Shown one piece after another: positions 22,027-32,614 of a stretch of 64,000 bases of DNA; position 1 is the first letter of the stretch; each line of letters opens with the position of its first letter. Origin of the DNA: Phlebiopsis flavidoalba (taxonomy: Eukaryota; Basidiomycota; Agaricomycetes; Polyporales; Phanerochaetaceae); contig JAOCPU010000008.1 in NCBI GenBank assembly GCA_035772785.1, positions 620,001 through 684,000 of the forward strand, in the 5' to 3' direction. The position numbers were made by a program, and so were the translations under genes. Below the pieces are notes generated by a model that was given only the letters and a program-made list of their open reading frames with translations, ran no database searches and was not told the DNA's origin.

Positions 22027-24260
22027 ATGGGACGTGTTGTTCGTTCCGCTTGCCAATGCTACAGGTGCTTCACTGGATCAAATTAAGGTATGGTCTCGCG
22101 GGGTGGTGTAGTGTTGGCGCGAAGTGACCATACACCCAAATAGCTCATTAGCTGCTTGTTGATATCGTACCCTTGCTTGGTAGCGTGTTCATTCGCATAC
22201 CCAATGGCCGATCACAACGTCAAACATTTATTCAGCGTCATCATTACCTTCATCTACTTCATTCCCGTGCTGAATTTATGGACCGGCTGTTCTGCAAACT
22301 GTTGCTTGACGTGTTGGGCAACCTACGTTATTGCGGATAGAGTAAAGGGCTCTCATATGCCATGGCTGGTTTTTGGCGTGAGTTTCATTGTCTTTGTCAT
22401 GGGACAGCTCCTGATTAGATCCTCCCTCTAGCTTCGTAATGGGTCACCTAACCATTAAGTAAGGCTCATTAGTTCGAGCTCCCTCGCACCTTAGCTCACT
22501 GTTTGACGTAGTCACGTCATCCGAGCTTTCCTTCAATTTGAGCTACGAGACCTTCGAAATAACTGGACCTCAAATGGTCTTAGTCATGAAGCTGACCTAC
22601 GTTTGCTTGGAATTGTATACGATGGCAGGAGGCCTTCAGAGGTACGTGAGATTTAAGACTTGCGAATGAATTTGACCTGGCTCATTCGCGTGTTTAGGAG
22701 CTCGATAAGTGGGCAAATGGAGAAGCGTGTTGTTCAATATCCGAGCCTACTCACGTTCCTAGGCTACTCGTAAGTTAACTCATGTGCTGCAATATGTGGC
22801 AGAAACCTTAAGATTTATTTGTAGATTCTATTTTCCTGGCAAAAAAAAATTTCTAGTCGGGCCCGTATCTCGCATTCGCAGAGATACATGGACCTCCATT
22901 GACGGCACACTGTTTAAGCCGTCGAGAAGGCTGAGACGAGACGCAGCGGCGGCGACTATCACCCTGGTCGATCTCGTACGCCCGCGGTCGCAAACCGCGT
23001 TGCCCCTATCCTGAAGATGGTCATAGGGTCCTTATATACCTGGGCCTCACTTTGTGGTGCTCGGTGGCCAATTAACCTTTCGGCTTTTGGGCGGTCAGGA
23101 ATGGTTTGATCAGAAGAGTCTCCTCTATTAGTGTAAGGGTCATCCACACTGTAATCAGCGCCATACCCTTGTTCTGAAACTTGTCGTATAGAAGTGGGAC
23201 TTTACCAAGTATGCGGGTTCTTCGAGCGCAGCCAAGTATTTACAGCGATCTGGACATTGACGGAGGTGAAACATCCCTTGTTTTCTCATAACTCTCACGG
23301 GCGCGTTCATGAATACTTCTCGGATGGTGCTTTCCATCCTAACTGTCTAGGCTTCCACGGTATGGCCCGAAGGGGAGACCCGCTGGAGGCGTCCGGACGA
23401 AATGGTAAAGGTTTCGGACTATCGAGTTTGCTATCCCAACCAGTGAAGTGCTCCTGGATTCTTGGAACATGAAGACCAATGTTTGGTTGCGCGAAATGCG
23501 TCTATAAACGCGTCACTCCAAAAGGCACAGAAACCCCCGGCTTCAGGAAGTAGCAGTAGCCATGATCACCTTTGCTACACGAGTGCTTTCTGGTTCAGTC
23601 AGCGGTCCTTTCTAAATCTGCTGAATTTTTCTGATGACGCCGTTGACAGCACGGCATTGCAGGCGGATATTTATCTTTGTAATTAACTGTTTCTGGCCGG
23701 CTCTTGGTTCCAAACCGTTGGTCCGTTTGTGTCGTAGCAACCTACGCCCGTTTGTTAGCCTCCCTGCTGGCTTCGTGGGAAGTTCGCATGGAGGGCCTGC
23801 TCCCCCACATAGACCCCTCTCAAGAAGGCCCTACGATATTGCTGGAGTCGCAACGTGCATCTTCATCCTACAACTACCGATCGCCGCTCCTTTCATGCTT
23901 TCTACGATCAGAGAACTCGTTGCTTGACATGGAGTCGTCTCGCTTGGTACGGACACTATATGGTCTTCGGCGCCAGGGAACTCTGCCTTCTTCTACCTAG
24001 GCGGCCCACAAAGTGGTTGAGACGCACACAGGCCATACACCCAGGCAAAGAAGGCTAGGGTGAGCAAGCGGCTAGCGGAAAAGACGGAGTGGCACAGTTA
24101 TCCCCAAGGCCGGAGGGTCCAGACCCTCCCTCCCTTGATGATGTTGCAAAGGATATGTCGAGAAGACAGAGCAATTTATGCGTAACCTCAGCAATTTTAA
24201 GCCTCCTGACTCCTCTCGACATAGCAAAAGTATTAATCATAGAAGTAGTCCGACATTGCT
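22027..24260 (+). CDS. ALE1: MBOAT lysophospholipid acyltransferase (Ale1/Lpt1 type)
   Basis: Ale1 re-acylates lysophospholipids, lysophosphatidylcholine above all, with acyl-CoA in the ER membrane. The first exon reads VPLANATGASLDQIK (about 22,040-22,085). After an intron come LISCLLISYP and KHLFSVIITFIYFIPVLNLW (22,223-22,282). YVIADRVKGSHMPWLVFG and MGQLLIRSSL follow, then MVLVMKLT and LDKWANGEKRVVQYPSLLTFLG in damaged frames (about 22,570-22,760). The MBOAT hallmarks YFPG (near 22,835) and RRPYDIAGV (about 23,822-23,850) are visible, as are VQICGFFERS, YAIWTLTE, NVWLRE and TSAFW. The WHG box with the catalytic histidine should follow SAFW near 23,592 but is garbled by an indel. TWSRLAWYGHYMVFGA leads to a basic tail; the stop at about 24,260 is tentative. 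Confidence 0.9.
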
Positions 24261-24571
24261 GATTGTCCTACTCTACATATGTCATACTTTGATATCCGTA
24301 TGCCTACTAATAGTTTGGATGCACACACAATTGTTCTTCGTGGCACACAAATTCTTGTGCACTCTCAAGGGTTTCTGATCTCATTTCAGTAGTTCAAGCC
24401 AGAAGCCGAATAGTCTCCAATGGCAGACCCCAATTGGGGAAGAAGATAATCGTTTCCCTAGAAGCCGAAGTACTTGTTGTCTTTCTATAAAGGGGGGGCG
24501 CTTACTGCAGTCAAGGGAAAACGCCGTCCGAACAAGTGAGTGGGGGCAATCATCTGAGTCTTGTACAAACC
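24261..24571. other. spacer between ALE1 and TAF9
   Basis: About 310 bp. It holds a candidate TATA element for TAF9. An 89-codon minus frame that starts in TAF9 runs through it and has no recognised motif. Confidence 0.4.
24485..24492 (+). promoter_or_regulatory. candidate TATA box of TAF9
   Basis: CTATAAAG about 80 bp before the TAF9 ATG at 24572, followed by a G run. Confidence 0.42.
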
Positions 24572-25487
24572 ATGTCCAGACCAAACGCCTGCAGACACTC
24601 TCTACCACCCACGGCACGCTCCATTGCGCTGCTTTTGGCAGCAACTCCAACTGTACAGGCTTGTATGCCGCAGCCCGGCCGTCCCTACATCAACTCCTAT
24701 GAGTTCTCCCATAGGTACACGACCCAAGTGCTCTCAGATTGCACTGGTTTGTACGTAACAAACACGCTGGCCGGTCGGGGAGAAGATTGACATGGACGAC
24801 GTGGTTCCTCGCCAGTACAGGGCCGCGCGTGACGGTTAGGGGAGTTTGGCGGGCGTAATACCAAAAGGAGGTACCGTCTCAACATTATCAACCTCGCCTC
24901 TACCGGTGCTAATTATCATATGCAGTACATACTCTCTTTTGGCTACACACAAACGAACTCGACGCCCTTACCCAGCGTCCCAGAAGTCGTCTTTTGGGGT
25001 GCGGTTGCCACACCGCATATGCGTCGGAATGCCTCACGTCCGTGGACTTTGATCTCGTTCCCGAATATAACCGCCGCCAGCCAGGCGTAAAGTTGTATGA
25101 CGAAGAGATCGAGGAGGTAGAGGAGTCCGAAGACGAAGATGAGGACATGGAACCCACGGCGATACCTGGCTCTTCGTCCGCGCCATTAGACCAGCAGTCG
25201 ATGCAGAGGGATGCTACACAAGAAGCCGTCCCCATGCCCGTGGGAGCAGTACAACAGCCGTCGGACGTGGACATGATGACCCCTGTTATCGCTGCAGCCG
25301 AGGAGGCTAGCGAAGGGGAGGATGCAGGTGGTCTGTTCTCGGGTGTGGTGAGGAAGAGGAGGAGGAAAGTGGTGATGAGGCAATGGATGTCTCTCTCCCG
25401 GCTGGCGATGACGCCTCACCACGGGTGTCAAACGAAGCTGGTGCGAGGAAGATGACTATGACTAGCATAGTACGGACCAATGTATAG
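24572..25487 (+). CDS. TAF9: TFIID/SAGA subunit TAF9
   Basis: TAF9 pairs with TAF6 through a histone fold in TFIID and SAGA. From the ATG at 24572 the product reads MSRP, then PTARSIALLLAATPTVQ (about 24,610-24,660), LEFSHRYTTQVLSD (about 24,700-24,740), an AGR-like turn, and KIDMDDVV (about 24,783-24,808). These are the helices of the TAF9 histone fold, with indels between them. After an intron near 24,870-24,925 come LATHTNSTPLPSVPEVFGVR and SECLTSVDFDLVP (about 25,025-25,065), the conserved linker downstream of the fold. The tail is very acidic (YDEEIEEVEESEDEDEDMEP, then GEEEEESGDEAMDVSLP after a +1 shift near 25,347) and ends TSIVRTNV at TAG 25485-25487. It lies tail to tail with SEC12, 146 bp away. 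Confidence 0.88.
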
Positions 25488-25633
25488 CGACGGTTGTATT
25501 GTATTGTACCTATCTAATTGCGATACCATTGTACTAACATTACCAGAAACAGCCCCCACGGATAAGAATAATATGAATCCTCCGACTGGCGAAACCGACA
25601 TAGATAGTTATTAAGCTCAAAAGGGATCTAGGG

Positions 25634-27296
25634 CTAATGCATTTGTTGCGCAATGATAGCAAAGAGAATGACGAGTAAGAGTTTACGATGACGATTATCC
25701 AAGAGCTCCAAGCTAACAACGTATTAGTCGACCAAACTTGCCAGAAGACACAAACAACTCACATGAACTGCCGCAAGGTTATCCGGCACGGAGACTATAA
25801 CGAACGGTGTTGTCTGCGCTACCGGATACTAGAAGATCGGACGAGGGACTGAACCGCAAGGTGGTTTGGAGGAAACTCATGCGCTTTGAGTATGGTCAAT
25901 AACGGCTGCGATGGATCGCTATTAGGAGGTGTTGGAATGAACTGCAGCCAATAAGACTCACTGCAAGTGACTGGGGTGTCCAATATCCCAACGGTGTAAT
26001 CGGAGGAACCGAAAGCCAAGAATTTGCCGTTCGCGCTACACATAATTCTCAGAAGCGCGTCGTTTGAATACGTCGACACAACCTTACCTGACGTTCGAAA
26101 CATGTCAAATTCCCGGTCGCTGACTTTGCGCAGTTTCGTGACCGTCCATGTCTTTGTGTCCCATTTACAGATGAACGACCTTCGAGGGGAAGATCTTTCT
26201 TCGTCCGCGTTCTGCTGGGGGCGGGAACCGTGTTCACCACGGTGTATAGTACATCGGAAGTTCTGAGGGTGGTGCTTTGCAGCTCGGAAGCTACTTCCAG
26301 CAATCCTTCCCGTGGAAGGGCGTAGGTCGGTCCACTGTGTTGTAGGAGCTCCAACATCGGCTTCTTTTTGCTTTCACGGCAGCCTTTTCGCTTCGTGATA
26401 TCTGCCTTGATTTCTGGGAATAGAATACACAAGCAAATTGACAGTTTGTGCACAGTACAAGCTTTCAAGAGTATCGTCAAATAAGCGGCTGGTTTTAATG
26501 ACCACGGCACCCACACTGTGAAGAGGAAAACGAAACGTCATATATTTCCCCCTTTTCAAGATGTATCGGACTGGCGACTGATTCGAGGAGAAGGGTAGCG
26601 GATGTTGAGAGAAAGCTAAAATTCTGTGCTGTGAGTAGTGTGCGCGCCATTCGTTCTAGTATACGCACGTCTTTTGATCCAGCAAACAGCAAGTAAGGTG
26701 CCTGTCCAAGTGATCACGGAGAATAATGTTGTGACTTTCTACAGCAAAGTGTGTGGGGATCATGCAACAACGCTTCGGGAGACCTGACATTACCTGAAAG
26801 TCGTCCTCTTCCAAATTGTCTTCTCGCTTAAGCGTACTCGTGCTTGCCTGGAATTCTAACCTGTGGGATATGTTGTTAGTGTCAATCATGGGGACGCAAC
26901 CGTCGGCGCGTACTTGTTCTCCTTGACAGCAAATCGTCTACAGTTTCTGGTTTTTTGCGCCACTCTGCAGTGACTCTTCTGAACTGTTGATACCACAGAC
27001 GATTTCCTTGCTTGTGGTGGAAAGCTGCCATACTCCATGGGGAGCATCTTCTCCTTTATCAAGAACGAACTCGTCGAGTTGTTCTAAGGTCTTGAAACTC
27101 TCGACTTTGTATAGCCTCTGACTCTAGGTTAGTATAAGTTTGGAAGCCGCGAGTTAGCCTCTTACCAGCTTGTTCTTTGACACCAGTCCGAGACTGGCCC
27201 CCACCACCGCCCAGCACGAGCTCATCGGGGGCGACAAAATGCGCATGAGTATACGGGAAATGCAGGCAACGGATGCGACGTGTGTTGTACGCGCAT
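25634..27296 (-). CDS. SEC12: Sar1 guanine-nucleotide exchange factor Sec12
   Basis: Sec12 is an ER membrane WD40 protein that loads Sar1 with GTP to start COPII coat assembly. The likely start is the ATG at 27296, reading MRVQHTSHPLPAFPVYSCAF. APDELVLGGGGGQSRTGVK (about 27,180-27,230) is the potassium-binding glycine loop typical of the Sec12/PREB first blade. Next come KGEDAPM near 27,030-27,060, MVCSANGKFLAFGSSDYTVG-like sequence (about 25,985-26,040) and LTILKAHEFPP (about 25,865-25,900), the most diagnostic Sec12 motif. LLVSGSADNTVR (about 25,810-25,845) is the last blade. A 50-bp intron with a CTAAT branch point separates a single membrane helix, KLLLVILFAIIAQQMH, ending at TAG 25634-25636. 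Frame breaks are frequent in the middle. Confidence 0.9.
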
Positions 27297-27520
27297 GGTG
27301 GAGAGTAATAAAGTATGCGATGTGCAGAAGGGTTGTTTCTGTCGGGATTGGCGCGACGGAGGACGTGGCGAAGACGGTCGCGATTAACGCACGTGAAACA
27401 CTCGTGGGAAAGCCTGACGTCGTGCGTCGCGCACTTCGCGGCCCGAGGCGCAGTGCACACCATTAGCATCATGTCGGCCCGACGCTCGCTCATCTCCTTG
27501 CCTCTGCCTGCTATCTCGCC

Positions 27521-29475
27521 ATGCCCGTCATTGACGGCGACGACGTGCCCTGGACTTCCCCCTTCCAGGGCACTGATGATCTCTTCAAACTTCCCAAACT
27601 ACAGACCGTGCTACAGTCGCCGGGATTTCAGTAGCCATCGCAGGAAACATCCTCATCTCCCTCGCACTCAACTGTCAGAAACTTGCGCATAGACGTTTAG
27701 AATTAGAGAGAGAGAATACTCGAGAACTATTAGACCGCAAAGCTGCAGGGCATCGACCTATCAATGGCTCTAATGCTTTGGGTATCACCGAGGAGGAAGA
27801 TATAGAGCAAGACGCGAACGAGGATCAGTCCCTGCTCTTGGGATACCCGGAGCACCAACACGCCAGAACCCCGCTATTCCTAGTATAGAGCAGTCCTCGA
27901 AAACGAACGAACCCCTACTTGAGCCATAGTGTGGACACCAAGAATCTGCTTACGGTATAAGCGAGCCCTCAGTACCGGACATCCCAAGCTAAAAGCCAAG
28001 TCTTCATGGTATGCGCGAATCACACCTTGGAAGAAGCGTGCCAGGAGGATAGCTCGAGATGCGGAATATACACCATACCTTCAGTCGGACCACACCTCCC
28101 TCGTTCCGGTAGATGTCATCACGGTGCCAGACCAAAGAGCAGCCGGCGAGAAGACTCGGAAAGTAGCGTGAAATCTAACGGGACAGAAAGCGACTATCTA
28201 AAATCGAAGCTGTGGTGGGCGTATACTCTGATTCGCTTATGTTGATTACGCGACGCATATCTCACATACCTTTCGAAAAGGTGGCTTGGGTTTACTCTTG
28301 ATGAATGTCGGCGAGATGGGCAACTTCATATCATATGGTTTTCGCTCCAGCATCTGTAGTCGCCCCCTTGGGTACTGTGAGCAGAATAGGTCACTGTTCC
28401 TGGGGCTTTTAAATATACTGAACATTTCTAGATTTTGCTCTCATTGCGAAATGTGTGTATTCGCACACCCGTGATGTTGAAGGAGCATTTTCGTAAAGTC
28501 AGCTCCTCCTCACTCTTCATCTAACGAACAACTTATCAGTACATAGCGCGATATAAATCGGGATTCTGATTGCCATTGTCGGGGCAATCACTGTAGTATT
28601 GTCCGCGAACTCCTCCGATGCGAAACTTGATCCCCACGCGTTGATCCAAGCTATCACGCAGAAGGTCACATTTCGTTGTATATACGGTGATATATATCAT
28701 CTCTGCCATGGTTCTAGCCTGGTTGTCAGAGGGAACTATGGGTCAACGACATGTTTTCGTGGACAGTTGGCTTGTGTGCCATCTTTTTGGTACGTAATAC
28801 ATTCTTAGTATGTTGGGGTTGGGCAAGAGTTGAGTCAATTTAGCAGGTGGTTTCCACTGTGCTATCGACAAAGGCCTTCTCTAGCCTTCTGACACGAGAA
28901 TGGTTTGACATTTTCACTGAATGGATTACATACCCTACTGTGACATTCTCGTCAAGTCCCCCTTCTATGCAGCGGGTTCTAATGCTAATTTCCTGTAGAT
29001 ACTCTTGAGTACTCGCATCGGTCAGATCAAATATAGCTCAACCGTGCACTCAGTCGGCGCTTCGATAGCAAGGCATGAGATTAATCTCAGTCAATTAATG
29101 CTGTACTAATGATGGTCCAGATTGTTGTTCCCACGCAGTTTGTCATGTTCAACCTTTCTTTGCTATCGTCGGCTCCGCAATCCTTTATGGCGATTTCTTA
29201 CCTCCATTCTGCCCCGAGGCGTCATTCCCATCAAATCGTGACCTTTGTGTACCTGGCTGCGCTCGCGTGACCCTTTACCGCCCCAGGGGTCTTTAGTCAT
29301 TGCCCCTATGGTCCGCGTAAACGATTTACGGTGTGTATCTAGGGACATGCTGCGTCCGGCGCGACTGAAGATTATCGGCTCGAGCAGACGAAGACACGTT
29401 TTTGAGGCAAACGCCTGTTGACTGGAAGAGCGTATGATGGGCTCATCGCCCGTGCGCAAACTATGCAGAGCTAGG
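27521..29475 (+). CDS. NIPA-family magnesium transporter (DUF803)
   Basis: The ATG at 27521 gives MPVIDGDDVPWTSPFQGTDD. The first membrane helix, VAIAGNILISLALNCQKLAH, and the basic RLELERENTRELLDRK loop lie at about 27,620-27,755. A long cytosolic insert follows (ALGITEEEDIEQDANEDQSL, to about 28,195). The core resumes with SKLWW, LGLLLMNVGEMGNFISYGF and APLGT (about 28,205-28,385). VVLSANSSDAKLDPHALIQA (28,590-28,655), VYTVIYIISAMVLAWLSEGT, FGGFTVLSTKAFSSLLTREW (about 28,850-28,905) and SAIVGSAILYGDF (about 29,165-29,200) follow. All are characteristic NIPA helices with EMA-like transmembrane repeats. Members move Mg2+ across plasma or endosomal membranes. The insert between helices one and two is longer than in animal NIPAs and usual in fungi. 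The C-terminus is approximate. Confidence 0.88.
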
Positions 29476-30564
29476 TAAGACAATCCGGCAGACGCAATAA
29501 TCCCTCTTAGAAGCGACCCCTCGTTTTCTCATACAACCTGAATCGGCCGCCCCCCCCCCTCTCCCGCGCGTGAAGCTTTGTGCCCCTCCTCGACATTTGG
29601 TCTGGCTTAAGTCCCAGAACACTCCAATATTGAGACACAGGCCCAGTATCGTCAGCATGATCGGGCTCTCGCCCCCCACCAGGTAAGACACCCCATACTT
29701 TTTTTTCGGTATCCCCTAATCTCACACTCTGTGTTCTAGCGTGTTCTAATCGTGCACACCCCCCCTCCACGGGACTGAATTTATGCGCACTTGGTGTCTG
29801 TCAACGAAACTCCCCCCCCCCCGATGCCGAGCGGACTGTACCCGTGTACGACGAACATGGTAATAGGCGAACGCCGCGCGATGAGTTTGGCGGAGGCGAG
29901 AAAAGCTAAGTCCCGCCCACGTATTCGTGGCAGGTAACACGCCGCAGAGTGCGGTCTCACGTCGTGGTAGCAGAGAGCCTAGTCACAGCCGTACGCGGCC
30001 TTCGCTGCAAGGAGTCCATACTTCGACACCCTCTACAAAGTTGGTTATTTGCTACTCAACAAGGGTGTCTCTGATTGCTCACATTCCTGTTGTAGATGAA
30101 ACTTGAATACAAGCCCCGATTGTACTCGCTTTTCTATTGTACATCGCTAACACTCATATGTACAAACCATCTGATTTTGTGATGCAATTACCTTCTTCCA
30201 CCTTTAAACCACCACGAAGTCCTGCTCACTCCCGTAGATTGGCACCGGTGTGCCATCTATGACAGTCGCTACGGCTGCACGGTCCACGCGGACCAACCTG
30301 CACGGGTTTGCCGCGCTGATCATCTTCGATAAGTCCCCGTGCCTCTCATGCCATCTACACGCCCGGACTGTGACATAATTGTGTCAGGACGCCTAGTGGG
30401 TCGGGTTCCCCGCAGGCATATATACGAACACGCAGAGCTTTTCTTTACCCTCATCTCCAAGCTTGCATTCGTGGCCACATCTCTCGCCACATACCCCTAC
30501 AAAAATTAACATCTATCTACACTTCAACTCTCCTCCACAATAGCGTCCTCACGGCCAAACGTCC
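29476..30564. other. intergenic region with poly-C tracts
   Basis: About 1.1 kb without a recognised gene. It contains C runs at 29550-29559, about 29,758-29,765 and 29812-29822. Minus-strand open frames (29,461-29,940) exist only because of these runs and have no known motif. The right end holds the UPF0303 gene promoter. Confidence 0.45.
30417..30425 (+). promoter_or_regulatory. candidate TATA box of the UPF0303 gene
   Basis: CATATATAC about 140 bp upstream of the ATG at 30565, followed by CT-rich sequence with repeated ACA triplets near 30,500-30,540. Confidence 0.4.
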
Positions 30565-31428
30565 ATGTTCAACGGGTTTCACAACCCTCAACCACCCACT
30601 GACGCAGAAAGAACTCGCCACTCAGGCTCTGAACGAAGGAATCAGGGCTTACGCTACCGATTTAGATCGTTCACAGCCAACGACGCGGTGACGCTCGGAC
30701 TGTCAATACGGAAACGGTTCGCGCGCATCGACGAGGCACAGTAAGGGCAAAGGACTAGGTCATTTCTGATATACAAACTATTGCAGGGCACCCATTGTTC
30801 TCATGCACCGATCGTGACCTGAGGAATCTCTGGCAGTCGGAGATGTCAGTCTGGATAGCTGGTCATCTCTGGAGGTATGTTAGTGGCGCGGCGGGCGAAC
30901 CTTTTTATGCTGAGAGTGAATGTGGCGTAGGGAATGATCACTGTGGTCAAGCGAACTGGTCATTCAAGTTATTACGTCGAAAAGGGAATGGCCGCCATGG
31001 GGTAAAACCCCATCTCAGATGGGCATACAAGGTGACTACAAATATGCGGAGGAGGTCAGTGATTCGAATTTTTCCATCTACTTGACTTACAAGTCCTATC
31101 GGGGTGACTTGTAGCGTTTCTCTATCTGGCTCGAGGTGAGAAATGTACTTTGTTGTTCCGTTTACAAAGGTTGACAACATCCTAGAACGTCCGCCGTGTT
31201 TTGTCCAATAGCGATTGTAGGATGTTATTCCGGTTCAAGCGTTGATGATCATCACGTACGTCTTGAGATTCGCTTGCGGGGCTTTGACCGACTATACGCG
31301 TAGTTAGTTGTGACGACAGTTAAGGACTACCTGAAGAAGATGACGCGAGACAGCGAGCCCCAACAATCAGAACAGACCCCCACCAACGATACCGTCTCCA
31401 GCTCCGTCGCGACAAAGGGACAGCCTAG
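30565..31428 (+). CDS. UPF0303 / HbpS-like (DUF336) domain protein
   Basis: The ATG at 30565 opens MFNGFHNP; a one-base shift later it reads KELATQALNEGIRAYATDLD (about 30,610-30,668), then AVTLGLSIRKRFR (about 30,685-30,725). After an intron come GHPLFSC near 30,785-30,805, EIGDVSLDSWSSLE (about 30,838-30,875) and a glycine-rich stretch that reads only with shifts. PIAIVGCYSGSSVDDHHV (about 31,205-31,255), another intron, and VVTTVKDYLKKMTR (about 31,308-31,350) follow. This is the order of fungal UPF0303 proteins, which share the HbpS/GlcG-like fold. Some bacterial members bind heme, cobalamin or degraded heme products; the fungal role is unknown. The tail is Ser/Thr-rich and the stop near 31,428 is tentative. 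Confidence 0.8.
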
Positions 31429-31716
31429 TGAGTATATTCGTTGCTCGGAGCGTCTCCTTACAAGTAAAGCCTTACCGTATCGCATTCGGAGTGGATGGCA
31501 GAACCAGCGCCGAGCGCACTATCGCACGACCTCGGATATAGGAGCGAATACAGAGATAGTTACCGAGATGACGACGAACGGGAACACACACATTAGCACT
31601 GTTTTTCTTCGCGAGCTGTATTATTTTGGAGATTAGAATGGCATTCACTACGATTATAGCAAATTGAAAGGCGATAGTATGTAAAATTAGTTTTTCAGAG
31701 CCATCGCCACGGTAAT

Positions 31717-32372
31717 CTAGGTGGCTGGTCTCCTAAGAACACGAATATTCTCTGTTGAATGATAAGCATGAGTGAGGTGAAGGTACCAACACTGAGAGCA
31801 CTGACCGTGTATTTTCAGCAGAATTTGGCGCTGAGCGGCAGGTGAATCGGGCTCGGCATCGGGACTGAGGTTCTCTGAGTTCGTACCCAGCCTCGACGTA
31901 GACTTGCGTGCCCTTCTGCAATGTACGGAGGTATTGTTGACATTCGGGTTGAAGGATACGATGGTGTGCCATGAGTCGTGGGTTCCGAGCGAGCTAGGCG
32001 TTGCCTGAGTACTGTGTTGAGCCTGCTTGTGTAGCGAAGCAAAGACTTACATCCGTCAGCGTTTGGTGCAGGAGGCGCGCTTTGTGGTGGCAACTGTATA
32101 TCTAGTTACGCTGGCAGTGAGCAAGAGCACCTGCAAGCTGTTGGTCTACTTACAGAAACGTATTCCCTGTCCGACCTCGTTGTGGCTGCACTTCGGGATT
32201 CTTCCCCAAGCGGCGGGCCAATTAGCGTGAGTTTTCGCGATCATCGGCCTGCCCCGTCTGGGAGGTAGTAGTAGAAAGCCTGGCACACATAGTTAGTCCC
32301 AAGTTCCACATATTTGAAAACATCGAATCTCACTCGAATGAAGGTGCCGGGGTGACGAGCAGCAGCGAACAT
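31717..32372 (-). CDS. RIM1: mitochondrial single-stranded DNA-binding protein Rim1
   Basis: Rim1 is the OB-fold protein that coats single-stranded mtDNA during replication. The ATG at 32372 gives MFAAARHPGTFIR, a mitochondrial presequence. After an intron the presequence continues and the OB fold begins with RKLTLIG and GKNPEVQ (about 32,175-32,245). APPAPNADG ends the next exon (about 32,050-32,075). QYLRTLQKGTQVYVEAGYEL and REPQPDADPDSP (about 31,835-31,930, one indel) form the core, with the conserved YVEG/A-type strand. A final intron (GTCAGT...CAACAG) precedes NIRVLRRPAT with TAG at 31717-31719. Its start codon lies 242 bp from that of HBS1 on the other strand. Confidence 0.92.
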
Positions 32373-32614
32373 GTTGGAGGTGGTGGGTAGAGTCCAACAA
32401 CGGCGATCCCAGAGGTAATACGCGCCCGCGCTTAGGATCACAAACCCTGTCACGGTCTGTGACGCTTGTTACATGTACGTCACGATAACGTCGCTCCCAT
32501 AGCTCTAATGACGCCGCGTTCCACACATCTTGGGCCCAGACCACCAGCGCTAACCCGCAAACAACCTCATACTCACCTTTCGTTCGACTTGAAGCAGTAC
32601 ACACTTTTGTAACA

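Noticed and set aside
24381..24650. 89-codon minus frame upstream of TAF9
   Set aside because: No motif, and it overlaps the TAF9 promoter and first exon on the opposite strand.
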